A DNA stretch of 64,000 bases from Lepisosteus oculatus. Lineage: Eukaryota; Chordata; Actinopteri; Semionotiformes; Lepisosteidae. Where the stretch lies: assembly GCF_040954835.1 (NCBI RefSeq), contig NC_090703.1, positions 7,187,001-7,251,000 on the forward strand, written 5' to 3'. The notes below the pieces were generated by a model, which ran no database searches, was not told where the DNA came from, and worked only from the letters and a program-made list of their open reading frames with translations. Positions within the stretch are counted from its first letter, which is position 1; each line of letters starts with the position of its first letter. Positions 1 to 18,720 of this stretch are shown here, in pieces. Both the position numbers and the translations under genes were made by a program.

Positions 1-1317
1 AACGAACACAACAGCTCAATTGCACATTAGCATGCTCTCAGGGTCTGCTTTTATCTCAGCGTTTAATATTGTAGTACATATAATGTAAAATTGCAAATAG
101 CTGCTGTAACTTCTCAGTAAGTTCTATTTATAAAAAAAAAATCATTAGAAGCCTTTCAGTTTGTCATTTCCTTATCAGAGAATTGTATCTTTAGAAGTGG
201 TCGGTGATCTGGGCTGGGTCTACCCTGGAGTACACTTAAGGTTTTCAATCAGATTGCTCTGATAAATGAGTCTGATGCTAGTCAGCAATATGCGTTAAAC
301 AGAAGCAATGCAAAATGTAATTCCTCCGCTCTCATTACTCCACATGAAGTCAAATGGTGAGAAAGAACAGCAAAAGTACAGCCCGCCGAAGAATGTCGGT
401 ATCCCAAAACACTTCTCACAAGGAATCCCGAGTCACATGATCGGTGCACTCGTGGTCACAGTGGGTGAGCACGGCGTCTCGGGTGAAAGGTCACGTATGT
501 GCGTAATGCCGTACGTGCCCGAGTGAGGGCAGCGAGCCCAGGGAGTGTGGAGGAACTGCCTGCCCTCAAGTACACAGCAGGCAAGCGCGATGGGCCAGCG
601 GTCGCAAACTGGACACTGTACTCTGCCTTTTCTTACTTGATGCTCAATCACAGAATTCCCTACCGGACAAGGCGAACAAGAATCGGGGCTGGCGAGCTTG
701 TAAGTAGCTGGTTTAAGGCTGCAAGCAGAAACAGGCATCCTCCGTGTTCGCCAATTCTCGGGGAAGAATGGGGTTGCAGCCTTCATGGTAGGGCACCATC
801 CACGGCACATTTGGTTTTCATTAGCTAGGCATATACGTTGTGCAGAAATGCGTTTTGGCTCCTGACTTATTTCTATGGCCGCGCTTCTACGACTGTCTTT
901 TTTTTGTTTGTTTGTTTTGCTTTTTAAAGTGGTGCGAGGAGAGAGATCCTCGCCTTTAACCAAGCCAGCTCTCATTTGGGGGGAAAAAAATATATTTTAA
1001 AAAAAAGTTATAACTGAATATTGTCGGGTGCCGTTAGGGTAACGCGCGGGACAGGGGTGGTGGGGACAGAATATCTCAAAACGCGTAGGTGCAAGCAGGT
1101 CCTGAGCAACTAGGGAAAGCTCTGCGCTTGTGTGCATCGAGCAGAATTTGCACACCTGCCAGGAGTCTGTGCGGTTGGGCTTGTTTGCATCGTTCGCCCA
1201 TGGAAACCGGAGTCTGCTGCTGCTGCTGCAAAAATAACTTCTCCTCCTCACTCAAGACGGAGATTTCCTTTCGGCGGTCAAAGCTGTGAGCACAAGAAGG
1301 CGATATTATTGGCAGTA

Positions 1318-1318
1318 A

Positions 1319-1361
<43 letters not shown>

Positions 1362-1379
1362 AATAATAATCATAATAAT
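1318..1379. repeat. (ATT)n microsatellite that inverts into (AAT)n
   Basis: About sixteen TTA/ATT units run from 1318 and then switch at about 1358 into AAT/TAA units ending near 1379. The two halves are complementary, so a single strand can fold back into a hairpin. Confidence 0.9.
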
Positions 1380-1989
1380 GACTTATTGTTGTCGGATCCG
1401 ATATGCTTTGGTGTGGGATCGAACGCAGTTTGAATTCCGAGTCCATATCGCAGCCTAACTTTAAATTCACAACCCGCCTTAACTTCGTGTGTTTTCTTCT
1501 TGTTAGAGGGGGGGTTATCCCTGAGCTTGAGCTCACGGTGGTCGACGCTGGCCGTTGAACGGGGCGTTATTCGTGAATTGATTTGAAAGAAAACATGTAT
1601 ATATATATATTTTTGGGGGGGTTTTGCGGAGGTTTTCGAAGGTCTTGTTCCGACGGTTCGCCTGCTCGCTGAGGTCGTTAACGGTCGGACCGTGGAGAGC
1701 CGCGGAGTCCTGGTTTAGGCGTGTCAACAGTAATTTTTAGATATAGTTACTATTAATTAACTTCAGACTGCCGAAAAAGTGCCTTTTCCGAAACCTCTCT
1801 TACACCCGCTCTTTTTTTGAGAAGACGGCTCCTTTTAACAGTCTCATTTTGTAATGTAGTGTATCTTGTATAAATACACACATGGTATGTAAGCTATCGC
1901 CGTGGTTTCTATTGGCTTAGTTTGTGTGTTTTCCAGTAGCTCACGGTAACATTTACTCTGTCCTTTAGAGAAGCCAGGAATGTGCGTTG

Positions 1990-2011
1990 CTTCAGTTCAA
2001 AAGAACTGAAG
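1990..2011. repeat. Short perfect inverted repeat
   Basis: CTTCAGTTC and GAACTGAAG form two 9-base arms around an AAAA loop, about 210 bases before the acceptor of the first PCNX4 coding exon. There is no T-run after it to suggest a terminator. Function unknown. Confidence 0.6.
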
Positions 2012-2219
2012 TGTAATATTGAGACCTTTTCTTTTTAGAAAAAGGTTTTTGGGGAAAGTGATTTTCTTCCTAAATGTCTGAATGTGATTCACTAAAATCG
2101 GTAAATAGTTCCACAACTCAATGAAAGTAAGAGTACAACGTCAATACCGAAGTGACATGCTGTTCTTGGGTTACACTGCAAATAATTCTTGTTCAGAAAG
2201 TTGACTTTTTTCATTGCAG

Positions 2220-9875
<7,656 letters not shown>

Positions 9876-11100
9876 CCTGGCCTTCTCCCCCTCACAGGTG
9901 CATACACCCGCATACCCTGCAATATAGACTGAGCGACAAGTGGAAGCCGAAGGGAACACTACTAATCGGTTGTATTTACAGAGTCTCAATAGGTATCTGT
10001 TACTGATGTCAGAGGATTAGACTTTCCTCTGAGATGCCTCCGTGTGCAGCAGAGAAATACTATTTTTGTGTGAGGGATCTGAAGACCTGGGGCAGCTGTG
10101 ACCCCGAAGCCCTGATGGACACACATGCCTGGTGTTAAGGTTCAGTCTCCAGCCTTGCTAATTGCTAACACTCACTCGAGAGGAAGAGGAAAGTAATTTG
10201 GGGTTAAAACAGACTGATGACTACATTACTATTCACTTTATACAAGACACTCATACAGTCCTTAAAGCTGCATAAACAGTTGCTCCTGGTCTACCAAAAG
10301 TTTTCTAACTTTAAATACTAATAAAATCTTGACTGTGTTTTTTAGCACTGTTAACAGGCAAGCCTGTTTGGAAACTTCAGCTGCATTTTTATGTATAATA
10401 ATTTTTCGTTTTATGTTGGATTAGATAGACACCATTTGTTGATCAAAAGGTATTTCTTGAAATTCGTATTACTATTTTTTATTTGGCTGACACTTTTGTC
10501 CAAAACAACTTATATGTGCACCCACTTATACAGTTGGCTCTTTTACTGGAACACTTTGCATGAAGCACCTTGCTCAAGGGTACAACAGTAGTGTCTCTAA
10601 TGAGATTTGGTAATGACTAAAGAACCCTCACCACTGCTCCACACTGCTTCTCTTTGCAAAGTTAACTGGCTGCTGCATATCATCTGCTATATGACACTGT
10701 ATGTTCAATTTATCCTTCCAAGTAATGTGTTGCCTTACGCTTTTCTTTAATTTCTCTTGCTTCTTGAATCCTCACCAAGAGTTCTCAGCCAGGAGTTTGT
10801 GAAGGAGACTGTTTTTAAACTTCCATTTTTATATTTTTTTTAATTTAAGAAGTGCATGTCTGCTTGTGCACACAAAACAGTCACTTTTACTGACAGATTG
10901 AACTGATTGATTGATTAATTGCAGCAACGGAGTGTTTTTGTGTGGGTAAGCTGTATTTCTGAGAGAAGCCAGTGCAGGAATGAACTATTTATGAAAGTGG
11001 TGCACATTCCCTTTTAGGAGGTAAGGTTTCTTTCCAAGAGAGACATGATTATCCTTCATCAGGCAGCCATGAAATAAAGTAACATTCAGTTTTTTTCTCC
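9876..11100 (+). other. PCNX4: PCNX4 3'UTR (extent approximate)
   Basis: This AT-rich sequence follows the stop codon. Candidate poly(A) signals AATAAA lie at 10320-10325 and 11073-11078, the second followed by a T-rich stretch. The region contains an interspersed repeat at about 10480-10635. If the second signal is used, the 3'UTR is about 1.2 kb. Usage of either site is inferred. Confidence 0.45.
10480..10635 (+). repeat. Common fish interspersed repeat (TTGCTCAAGGGTACAACAG type)
   Basis: The sequence contains GGCTGACACTTTTGTCC, AAAACAACTTAT, a central TTATACAGTTGGCTCTTTTACTGGA-like part, and CCTTGCTCAAGGGTACAACAG. These match, with divergence, a repeat I know as very abundant in ray-finned fish genomes (consensus-like GGCTGACGCTTTTATCCAAAG). 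I do not assign a Repbase name. It lies in the PCNX4 3'UTR, so it is probably transcribed as part of that mRNA. Confidence 0.7.
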
Positions 11101-13395
11101 CTCGTTTTAATGCAACTTTACGAGTGCTTCCAAGTTTGAGATGTCTCTATTTTTAATGTTCTTAGTTTGATTATTTTTATATATTTCTGTGTGATTAGTG
11201 TAATACTTTTATTATAAATGCGCACAGAAGACTGCAGACAAAATTACTCTGAAAACATGTTCTCACATAAAGGGAAACTAAGTTTGATTATTCACAACTT
11301 GTACAGTATCTCAATGATGTGCCTTGGTTTTATTACTTTTATTTTTGTTGGCAATTTTATAATCTTTATTTTTCTTCACTGACCTTTTTTTTCTGAGAAC
11401 TGTAGACTGTCAAATTTCTGTAAATATAATAGGAATTGTCTAGTTTCTCTTAAGATATTTATTACAAATTGTGATTGCTGTACAGTATGTATTTGGACAT
11501 GTATTACACACTTTTTAAAGAAATGTTGCAACTTTCTTTACTCTTAAAAACACCAAACAGGCTAAGGAATGCAAGTCCATTTTAAAGCAGAGCTGCTCGT
11601 GGATCAAAATTCTTAATTTTTTGATGGAAGATGATGTATTCTTTCTGTATTTGATCTATTCAAATGTCTGTGGTCACACTGATTTTACCTACTGCCATTC
11701 CCTCCTGAGTTTGTGGATTGAAGGGAGGAGCAGTGTCCCTGCAGACTACGATGTCAGTCCTTCTGTGGTACTGTAGCTCCCACAGCTTTGGACTGGTGTT
11801 CTATGATGGCAGCAGTGGACAACTGAAGCAACAGAGCACTGAATATAAGGATAATTGCTTTCTTTAACATACCCCAAAGACATGCAAAGTGCATGCAGCC
11901 CTTTGAGACAGATGTGCTTGTGCTCCAAATCCACAGCTTAGATTGAATATATATACTTTTAAATTCAACACTTAACCTCACCATTAATTATTTACTGCTG
12001 AAAATAACTTTAGAAAGAGTTGCTGCATCAAAGTCTTGTTTTGGCAAAGATGTAAAAACATTCTTCTGAAAAGCACTGATTGCTTGCTCAAAGATTAATC
12101 TCATGGCTGGCTATTGTACCACAGTCGGAGACTCTTAAAACATTAAGGTTTTCTCTTAAAACCACCAATATGATGGATGAGAGATGCCATCATTTTAAAT
12201 TAAAAGCTGCATTACACATTGCCATTTGATCCCTCACTTACATTTGCACAGATCTGAATGTACACAGGAGGAAAGATACAAAAAGAAAAGTCCATTAAAA
12301 CTCAAGAAGTGCTGAATCTCCCATTCCATTAAATAGTAAAATATAAAGTGAGCCATGCAAGTTAATTTAACATTTCAACTTCATCTTGTAGCAAAAAAAA
12401 AACTTCCAACTCTGACAGCGAAAGATATTTTAATGACAAAAATCAAGCAAAATGAATAAAATGCTTCAGGAAGTCTTCGTCTTGGGCTTTGTAAAATAAG
12501 ATGAATCCGCATCCTGCAGAGGAAACAAACAAAATTACTGGACAGTCTAATTTATAGTTCAGTATGTCTTAGAAATTACAGAACCTAGTTGCTTAAAGTA
12601 CAGTACTTCATGATAACGGAACTGCAATTCTGAGAATTTCCAAAACAGGTTTTGGATATAATGGACAAAGAGTCATAGGTCTGGGCTGCCATGAGACAGC
12701 AAGGTCAATGCACAGTAAGGGAACAGACAGTTGAACTGGAATGTTAGCCCTGACAGGACTCTTGTTTAATGCAGAAACAATGATTTCCTTGCTTAGGCAA
12801 CAGCCAAGTGAGAATTTCCATTCACAACAGTGTAAGAGTGTATCATGTTAACCCTCAGATCTCCAGCAGGCTGTTCTTGCACTCTGTAGTACAGAGGCAG
12901 CCTTAGACAACTATCGCTGGAGGACAGACACTGTCATCCACGTCCTTGTCATTTCCAGATCTCCTATTCTGTCGGGCCGGGGGAAGCTGGTGACAGCGCC
13001 TACATCCTGCGTGCTCTTACACCCAGGCGAAGGCTTTATGAATTCAGGCCCTGGTGGGGACGCTACGGTATTTATCAACCTGTACCTCGGGCTGGTTGAC
13101 TCCAGTGATGGAAACCAAGCGTGCCTAACAATTGGCCTAGTGTATTCAAGTCTGTCTTTTTCCTCTTCCTCCCCATAATCCTGCCAGCTTCCTAATGCTT
13201 CGGAAACTGGATAGAATGATAGGGAAAAAAAAGCCTTTGTGAACTCTTTCTCATATTGCTCTACCTCTATTCATTTTAAGTGAAGTAAAGCCTCTACCAG
13301 TGCCATAGGTAAGTAGTCCTATGCATCAGTGAGATAACATTTTAACAAATCATTAAAATGCTACATGGTAAAAATGTTGAAACCTTGACAGACTT
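11100..13395. other. Convergent intergenic region between PCNX4 and DHRS7
   Basis: The two genes converge here. The left part is AT-rich with no recognisable gene. The right part, towards 13395, should hold the DHRS7 3'UTR, read on the minus strand. An ATTAAA on the minus strand at about 12427-12432 is one candidate poly(A) signal. TTTATT on the plus strand at about 11330-11370 and 11457-11462 gives AATAAA on the minus strand, so long DHRS7 transcripts that approach the end of PCNX4 are possible. No coding exon was seen. Confidence 0.35.
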
Positions 13396-16024
13396 TCAGG
13401 ACCTTGCAAAATATTCAATTAAAAACATTGAAAAAAACAACCAAGAAAAGAATGGCTTAAATTTCAAGTCTCGGTATGATACTCCGACTGTGTGTTTTCC
13501 ACTGACCAGCCCAGCTCTGAAGTTCTGCACCCTCTTCCTGCCAAGCCAGTCTGTCAGTGCCCAGGCCCAGGTGGGCGCGTACTGCCACAGGTAGCAGAAG
13601 AGCAGAAAAGGCTGCTGGGAGATCCACATCTCCTTCAGGTGATTGGCCATGCCCACCAGCATGAGGGCAACACAGCGAGACGTGGACATCTTGTACTCCT
13701 GGTCACCCACGTTTGAATTGGGCTAGAGAGAGAGAGGGGAGGCTGCCAAGTTAGATGTCACTGTATCCGATGAGCGTTTCTACTTGGCAGGAGGAAACGG
13801 TCACTATCGCACACGCTTGGCAGCAAGCCGTATTCCGCACTGAAAAAACTGAAGCAGAGACGCGCACGTCGAAGCTCAACAAAGTTCATCACTGGGGTAC
13901 ACTGGCTGTGACAGGGATGACGAAGAGTGAAATGTTTGTAACTAACCCGAGATCTACCACCAGTTCACTTAATGAAGTAATGGGGTGTGGGGCCAGAAGG
14001 CAAACCACAAGAGGGAATGCAGTAACTGGCATGAACACCAGGGGAGGTTCTGGCCAGCAGGAGGCGCTTTACCTTGCCCAGGTCCTCTGTGAAGGCGTTG
14101 CCGACGATCTGTGACACAACGGGCCCTGGACACACGGTGCTGATGGTAATCCCGGGATGATCCGTCAGCTCCGTGCGGAGGCAGTTGAAAAAACCCTGAA
14201 GTGGGTGAGCAAAGCGTCAGCTACAGGCGTGGAAGACACCGCTTCCCCTAACTGCAGGCATGAACTGCATCAGCAACATCACGGCGTCAGGTTGTGGGGG
14301 CTGGGGCACCGACTGAAGAGTTTCGGGATTTGTTAGGCTACTTCGAAAAAGCTCATCAAAACGTTGTCTTATAATCGGGGTTCAGAAGTGTAAACTACTA
14401 CTTTAAAAAACTGACCAGTTCCATTCATTTACCTGGCACAAAATTAAAGCAATTGAATACCACGCTTCTTCCTCATCATCTTTTTCCAAGTGCAATGCCA
14501 ATCCCTTACAAAATCAATTTCCATGTCCTGTGCGATTCCCCTTTGCCCTCTAGGGAATACCCATCACAGTCAAGCCTGTATCACAAAAGCTGCTGGAAAC
14601 GGACAAAACTGTACAAACTGGAGCTGGGGATTCGTTTCCAACAGGAAGTGGAGCTGGAAAACAGGAAACAAGCCCCGAGCCAGCGCTCCCCGGACACACG
14701 GGGTGGTCAATCCTCACCTGCAGGGCATGTTTACTGGCAGAGTAGCCGGTTGCCAGGGGCGCGCCGGCGAAGCCCATCACGCTGCTGACGGTCACCACCA
14801 TGCCCACCCCGCGCTGCACCATGTGGGGCAGCACACACTTCGTGAGCGATATCGTGCCCAGGAAGTTCAGATCCATCAGTGCCTCGTACACTTCCATCCC
14901 GGTGTCCAGGCACAGTGACCGCTGGCTGCGTCCACCATTATTGACCAGGATGTCGATCTGCAGAAAGACGGCGTATGACAGGCGTCAGCATCCTAGACTC
15001 TCCTCCCCCTGCTGAGGCACCAGCAGCCATATCACCCTGCAACTCACAACTGGCAGCCCACTGAAGCTCAGCAGGTGTGAGCCTGGTCAGTACCTGGATG
15101 GGAGACCTCCTGGGAAAAACTAAGGTTGCTGCTGGAAGAGGTGTTAGTGGGGCCAGCAGGGGGCGCTCACCCTGTGGCTCATGTGGGTCCTGATGCCCCA
15201 GTGTAGTGATGGGGACACTATACTGTAAACAGGCGTGGTCCTTCGGATGAGACGTAAAACCGAGGTCCTGACTCTCTGTGGTCATTAAAAATCCCAGGGC
15301 GTTTCTCGAGAAGAGTAGGGGTGTAACCCCGGCGTCCTGGCCAAATTTCCCATTGGCCTTTATCAATCATGGCCTCCTAATAATCCCCATCTATGAATTG
15401 GCTACTCTGCTCTCCTCCCCACTGATAGCTGATGTGTGGTGAGCGTTCTGGCGCACTATGGCTGCCGTCGCATCATCCAGGTGGGGCTGCACACTGGTGG
15501 TGGTGGAGGGGAGTCCCCATTACCTGTAAAGCGCTTTGAGTGGAGTGTTCAGAAGAAGCGCTATATAAGTGTAAGCAATTATTAATTATTAATTATAACT
15601 CACACCTGCATCGCCTTCACCTTGGCAGCTCGCACCTTAGGTGATCATTTCTCAGGTAAAATCAAGACAATTGCTGTGAGCCGTCAAACATCCCTCCTCA
15701 CCAAAGTGCAAGAGGTGCACAGTCCTGTATTTATGCCTCGGCGCCCATGGATGTCAAAGAGATGCGATCAATGCCTGTGTCCCACTCCAGGCCCGGCTCT
15801 GCTGTAGTGTGTGAGGCGCGGTGATGCTGTAATTCCCTGTAATGGCGCGAGCAGGAGTCCCTGACCATCACGTCTGCCCGGCGGCGCAGCACTGTCAGGC
15901 GCAGGGAGGGGCTGGGATGTCGACTCGAATCAGGGTGAGGGGAGCTGAACTCCTGACCCCGTGAGCACCGCTCCCCTCGCGTCCCCCAACGTGCTGCCTC
16001 ACGGCACACACACGCGCGCTCGTG

Positions 16025-16060
<36 letters not shown>

Positions 16061-17897
16061 CTTTCTGCAGATGCAACCTCACCATATTGCTGCATTCACA
16101 GGGTGTCCTGTCTGAATGACTCCTTCAACAAATAATTCAGATAATATTTAAAATATTTATATTTAAAAACTCCCCTGGCATTCCACTCTTTCAGATCGCC
16201 TTTCTCCCTTCATGACACGGTATTTTTTTTTAAGGACATTTGTAATGCATCTGCTTTGTGCTTTGTTGGCTTACCAAGCTTGGCGGAGCAACCAGGCGGC
16301 TGCATTCTCCACACACACATGCACGGTTAAACACTCAGGAGCAACTGCAAATAAACAGGAACTTCACCCTCAGAGAAAAAACAGGAACCGCTTATTAAGG
16401 GCAAGAGGCTTACATGGTCAAAGTGGCGGATGGCGGTTTTTGCTATTGCTTCATGAGAGCCTCGCTCCATCAAGTCGAGCGGAAGAACAAGAATGTCCTT
16501 TTCTTGCAGCCTGCTCCGCTCTGCAAATAAAAAGGAGAATTGTGTCCTGAATTCATTGCAGGAAAGGTAACATTCACACTCCAAGTCTAAAAGCATGGTG
16601 TCTTATCATCCCCTGCTCCTGGGAGAGGAGTATTACACTTCTCCGGCTGTGTGCAGCATGTTGGAGATGCTGCTCTGGTAATGCTCACAGCAGACTCCCT
16701 CTGTGCGTGCTGCACAGCACATTCAGACCCTAGAGTCAACTCCGACACTAACTAAAGCCTTTTTTAATTACTGCATAACTATACAGATCTGTGCTAGCTC
16801 GGGAAAAGTGCCAGCATTCTAGCAAAGATCAAGCAACCTGTGTGTCCTGTTATTTACTACATTCATGTTTGGAAACCCAGTTTGCCCATGCACTGGGCAA
16901 TGCCGCATCCTGCTCAGATAATCGTAATTTCAAACCAAAGCCTTAAAAAGGCCGATTCCTCCGCCAGCCCCGAAGCACCGTGGACAGGAGGGAAAGTACT
17001 AGCAGTAGTCCCCTCTGCGGTTCTCACTGAGGGCTTTCACTGGGAACCCACCCACCCAAACAGCTGCGCTTCACCCTTTCCAGCTCGCCCTCTCGCCGGG
17101 CAGACAGGATCAGGAAAGCCCCCAGGCTCGCCAGCTGGTAGGCCAGCTCTTCCCCAATGCCACTGGACGCTCCTGTGATCCACACCACTCTGCCACACAG
17201 CTTGTCCTCTGTTGAGCACAGAAGCACAGAAGGAAGAGCACATCAAAGTCAAGCATGGATACATTTGGATAGTAAGTTCCTGGTACACTAACATCCACAG
17301 CACTGTCCCCATTTTGACACATAAATATAGGTTTGAGTGTAGAGCAGTGTCAGCCTGCAGGCTGCAAAGGAGAAAGCAGGGCTTAATTCCACACTGGGAA
17401 ATACAACACACCTGTATCAGGGTTTCTCTGTTCAAGACTTAAAGGGGAACTGCAGTCCCAATTTTCTCAGACTAGTTGTCAACTCCCGGTAAAAAAAATA
17501 AATTCGTTGACGTTATACAGTAGAACAATTTTACAGATTTTGAATGAAGCACGGAACCGTCAACTTTGTGAAAGCACTGTACATTCCCATTTGGATTTAA
17601 TTCCATTTCTTTTCCTTTTCATCGTGGAATTAACCCATGTACGTTCCCTTCGCATCAGGTGTATGATTTGAAATCCAAGGTGCATGTCGCACACCTCGAA
17701 GACCACATGCTTAGCAGGACTGCGCTGGCTGCCGCGGTTATTTTCGCAGAAACACAGCACTACTTACTTGGCTTGCTCCCAAAGGCAGCTGCCCACAGTA
17801 AGGTGAGATCTGCATCCGCGAACAGGAACCGAACCAGTTGAACCAGCAAGCACAGCGCTGCAGCGTAGCACAGCACGGACGACACACTCCAGTCCAT
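13396..17897 (-). CDS. DHRS7: Dehydrogenase/reductase SDR family member 7, six coding exons, 359 aa
   Basis: Exons on the minus strand: 17897-17768, 17208-17056, 16520-16414, 14957-14718, 14195-14073, 13722-13396 (1080 nt). This is a classical short-chain dehydrogenase/reductase, in known members a membrane-bound, NADPH-dependent reductase of steroid and retinoid carbonyls. Residues about 7-26 form one hydrophobic N-terminal anchor. The Rossmann glycine motif TGASSGIG is at 55-62, NNGG at 136-139, catalytic Asn at 161 (DLNFLG), Ser at 189, and YSASK with Tyr202 and Lys206, so the catalytic tetrad is complete. PGPV follows in exon 5, and KMSTSRC and WISQQPFLL in exon 6 are family signatures. 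Human DHRS7 is 339 aa; this protein is longer mainly through a C-terminal tail that ends in a hydrophobic stretch after YRDLKFK. All introns are GT-AG. The protein converges on PCNX4 and diverges from PPM1A. Confidence 0.95.
14051..14068 (+). promoter_or_regulatory. CTCF-like core motif at the DHRS7 exon 5 donor
   Basis: TGGCCAGCAGGAGGCGCT differs by about one base from the known vertebrate CTCF core (CCAGCAGGGGGCGCT type). It lies in the intron immediately beside the exon 5 donor of DHRS7. Binding is not shown by sequence alone. Confidence 0.4.
15041..15604 (+). mobile_element. 5S-rRNA-derived SINE with 8-bp target-site duplication
   Basis: The head (about 15062-15120) resembles the 3' half of 5S rRNA: GAAGCTCAGCAGG, CCTGGTCAGTACCTGGATGG and GAGACCTCCTGGGA. 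A long central part contains CCTTCGGATGAGACG and GTCCTGGCCAAATTTCCC. The 3' tail is TGTAAAGCGCTTTGAG then GAAGCGCTATATAAGTG, followed by an ATTAATT-rich end. AACTCACA occurs at 15041-15048 and again at 15597-15604, directly outside the element, as a target-site duplication would. The element is antisense to DHRS7 and sits in its third intron. It belongs to the SINE3-like class known from fishes. The 5' end of the 5S part is missing, as 5' truncation on insertion would leave it. It carries a CTCF-like core motif at about 15149-15166. Confidence 0.85.
15149..15166 (+). promoter_or_regulatory. CTCF-like core motif inside the SINE
   Basis: GGCCAGCAGGGGGCGCT, at about 15151-15166, is a near-perfect match to the known CTCF core and lies within the 5S-derived SINE body. 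Occupancy is inferred, not shown. Confidence 0.45.
16029..16058. repeat. (CA)n microsatellite
   Basis: About fifteen CA units in DHRS7 intron 3, preceded by an imperfect CACG/CGTG stretch. Confidence 0.95.
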
Positions 17898-18720
17898 GTA
17901 ATCCCAGCTCGGTCTCTACAGTACACAAGTAAGCAAAAAGGCCAGGCCGGCTTCATTTTTTTTTTAATTAATAAAACACACACACCAGATGATGTTCATG
18001 TGAAACTTTTTTGCCCGAACATGCTGACATTTTTGTGTATTGTAAGTATGATGGAATGACATTATTAGTTAATTTGCATGTTTTATCAATTTGCACAAAT
18101 CACACCGATAAACGTTTATCTTTCAAAAGATCGTTAATACGCTTTTCGTTTAAACGGCAGTTAACACAGCACTTTTCTGGCAGAATTTGCGAAGCCAAGG
18201 CACATAACCAACGTTATTGATAAAATGGGCCACACTACGAGGATTATTCACATTAACATAACTTTATTAACCCATTACAATTTCTTACATTAGGAATTTG
18301 TCTCTTCGCATACCCCAGCTTGCTCTCCATGAAACACACTGTGGAGAGAAGCTTGGGGATCTGTGTCTTATCGTGTCAAAAATCTAAACTTCTCTGCCGA
18401 TTAAACGCCCTTATCTGCGACTTTAAAGTGTCAGCACACAGGAAATTCAACAAATGCAATGACTAGAAAAGCACCATCAAGCTGATCGAGTAGACGGAAC
18501 CACAGCGAGGGAGACACGCTAACGGGGTGCATAAAGTGCAACGCAAATACCCCGGAAAATGGTTAGATAAATCGTAAATTCACTGGAGACAGCCTTGCTC
18601 AAAGTGACGCAGAAAACGACCCCCTCACTCACCAACTCTCCTCCTCACACTCGGAAAACAACCCTTCACCCAGACCTCGCGCCTGCGCAGAAACCCCCGC
18701 CGTGTTGTGGATCGGTACTG
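17898..18720 (-). promoter_or_regulatory. DHRS7: Upstream/promoter region of DHRS7
   Basis: The 5' flank of DHRS7 is only moderately CpG-rich. TCGCGCCTGCGCAG at 18677-18690 resembles an NRF1 site (GCGC(A/C)TGCGC), usually found close to vertebrate start sites. On the minus strand GTGTACTGTAG lies 18 bases before the ATG and could be an acceptor, in which case a non-coding first exon would lie near the NRF1-like site. Both points are inference. Confidence 0.3.
18313..18358. repeat. Imperfect inverted repeat upstream of DHRS7
   Basis: CCCCAGCTTGCTCTCCATG and CTGTGGAGAGAAGCTTGGGG are near-complementary arms around a short AAACACA loop. The arms are about 19-20 bases with a few mismatches. The loop and flanks show no transposon signature. 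Confidence 0.5.

Larger units (their letters stand above)
400..2219 (+). promoter_or_regulatory. PCNX4: CpG-rich probable promoter/leader region of PCNX4
   Basis: This stretch upstream of the first PCNX4 coding exon has many CpGs, mainly at 430-900, 1020-1100 and 1500-1700, while the DNA around it is AT-rich. A clean splice acceptor at 2218-2219 (TTTTTTCATTGCAG) shows that at least one non-coding first exon lies upstream. I could not pick its donor or the transcription start with confidence. The block also contains an ATT microsatellite and a short perfect palindrome, listed separately. Open frames here, the longest 180 codons on the minus strand, match nothing I recognise. Bases 1-400 are AT-rich and show nothing. 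The promoter role is inferred from position and CpG content. Confidence 0.4.

Noticed and set aside
433-975. 180-codon open frame on the minus strand upstream of PCNX4
   Set aside because: Composition is irregular, there is no known domain, and it lies in a CpG-rich promoter-like region with overlapping frames on both strands. GC-rich DNA gives such frames by chance.
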